From positions 2,356,001-2,420,000 of the forward strand of contig NZ_CP126981.1 of NCBI RefSeq assembly GCF_030252325.1: DNA of 64,000 bases. The letters run 5' to 3'. Every line of letters starts with the position of its first letter. Position 1 is the first letter of the stretch. Position numbers and translations under genes: made by a program. Of this stretch, positions 63,946 through 64,000 are shown piece by piece. Origin of the DNA: Candidatus Mycobacterium wuenschmannii. GTDB taxonomy: Bacteria; Actinomycetota; Actinomycetes; Mycobacteriales; Mycobacteriaceae. Under the pieces are notes generated by a model. The model saw only the letters and a list, made by a program, of their open reading frames with translations, had not been told where the DNA came from and did no database searches.

Positions 63946-64000
63946 CAACCTCTTTAGAGGGAACGGGACAGAAACCCGCGATGGTTCGATGCGGCGCCCG

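Overview
The window is chromosomal DNA from a high-GC actinobacterium, almost certainly a member of Mycobacterium sensu lato. It carries mycobacterial marker genes: a PPE protein of the PPW subgroup, mycothiol (MshB), F420 (FbiC and an F420-type flavin/deazaflavin reductase), phosphatidylinositol mannoside synthesis (PimE and LpqW), an MmpL transporter and the trehalose 2-sulfotransferase Stf0. Gene order matches, from memory and not from a search, the M. tuberculosis stretch from fadD36 (Rv1193) back to mmpL13 (Rv1145), with large insertions and losses. I see no tRNA, rRNA, CRISPR array, insertion sequence or prophage. No gap without a gene exceeds about 265 bp.

Region 1 (1-11.8 kb): fadD36 (cut by the left edge), a double-domain CaiB-type CoA transferase and an aldehyde dehydrogenase run leftward. 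A cytochrome P450, two FadE acyl-CoA dehydrogenases, two MaoC hydratase subunits, a zinc-ribbon DUF35 protein, an Ltp2-type thiolase-fold aldolase and a TetR regulator run rightward with start-stop overlaps or very short gaps. This second half is a rearranged copy of the cholesterol side-chain 'igr' operon (cyp125-fadE28-fadE29-chsH2-chsH1-ltp2), in which the ChsH2 equivalent is split into two genes. A strong inverted repeat sits between the two arms. It looks like an inducible route that oxidises, CoA-activates and removes a branched side chain by retro-aldol cleavage. The substrate is unknown. This is the best candidate for an undescribed system here.

Region 2 (11.8-23.8 kb): an orphan PPE-PPW gene, a zinc alcohol/formaldehyde-type dehydrogenase, the proline-catabolic pair proline dehydrogenase and P5C dehydrogenase with their divergent PucR regulator, then Stf0-CysD-CysNC (sulfate activation to PAPS next to a PAPS-using sulfotransferase) and a LipO-like esterase.

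Region 3 (23.8-34.1 kb): a DUF222/HNH nuclease gene whose start codon lies inside a perfect LexA (SOS) box, a Baeyer-Villiger-type monooxygenase, a pseudouridine-5'-phosphate glycosidase with an apparent one-base 3' frameshift, and three tandem KimA-like APC transporters, one of which carries a fused OB-fold.

Region 4 (34.1-49.2 kb): AidB-like dehydrogenase, DapC and ferredoxin FdxC; divergent PadR-FadH with two likely PadR operators; FbiC; a membrane protein, a tiny ORF and MshB; TetR; lipoprotein LpqW; GTPase TypA; and a 49-residue Cys-rich basic protein.

Region 5 (49.2-64 kb): two tandem paralogous membrane proteins of unknown function, secreted Ala/Pro-rich proteins, MutT2 and a pterin carbinolamine dehydratase sharing a palindromic promoter, PimE, a DUF1059 mini-gene with a duplicated stop-codon hairpin, an HhH-GPD protein fed by a 5-codon leaderless mini-ORF, small DUF genes, an F420-type reductase, GntR, a sirtuin, a methyltransferase, TetR and MmpL with a 33-bp operator over its promoter. 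Many genes have a TANNNT hexamer 6-8 nt before the start codon, the signature of leaderless mycobacterial transcripts.
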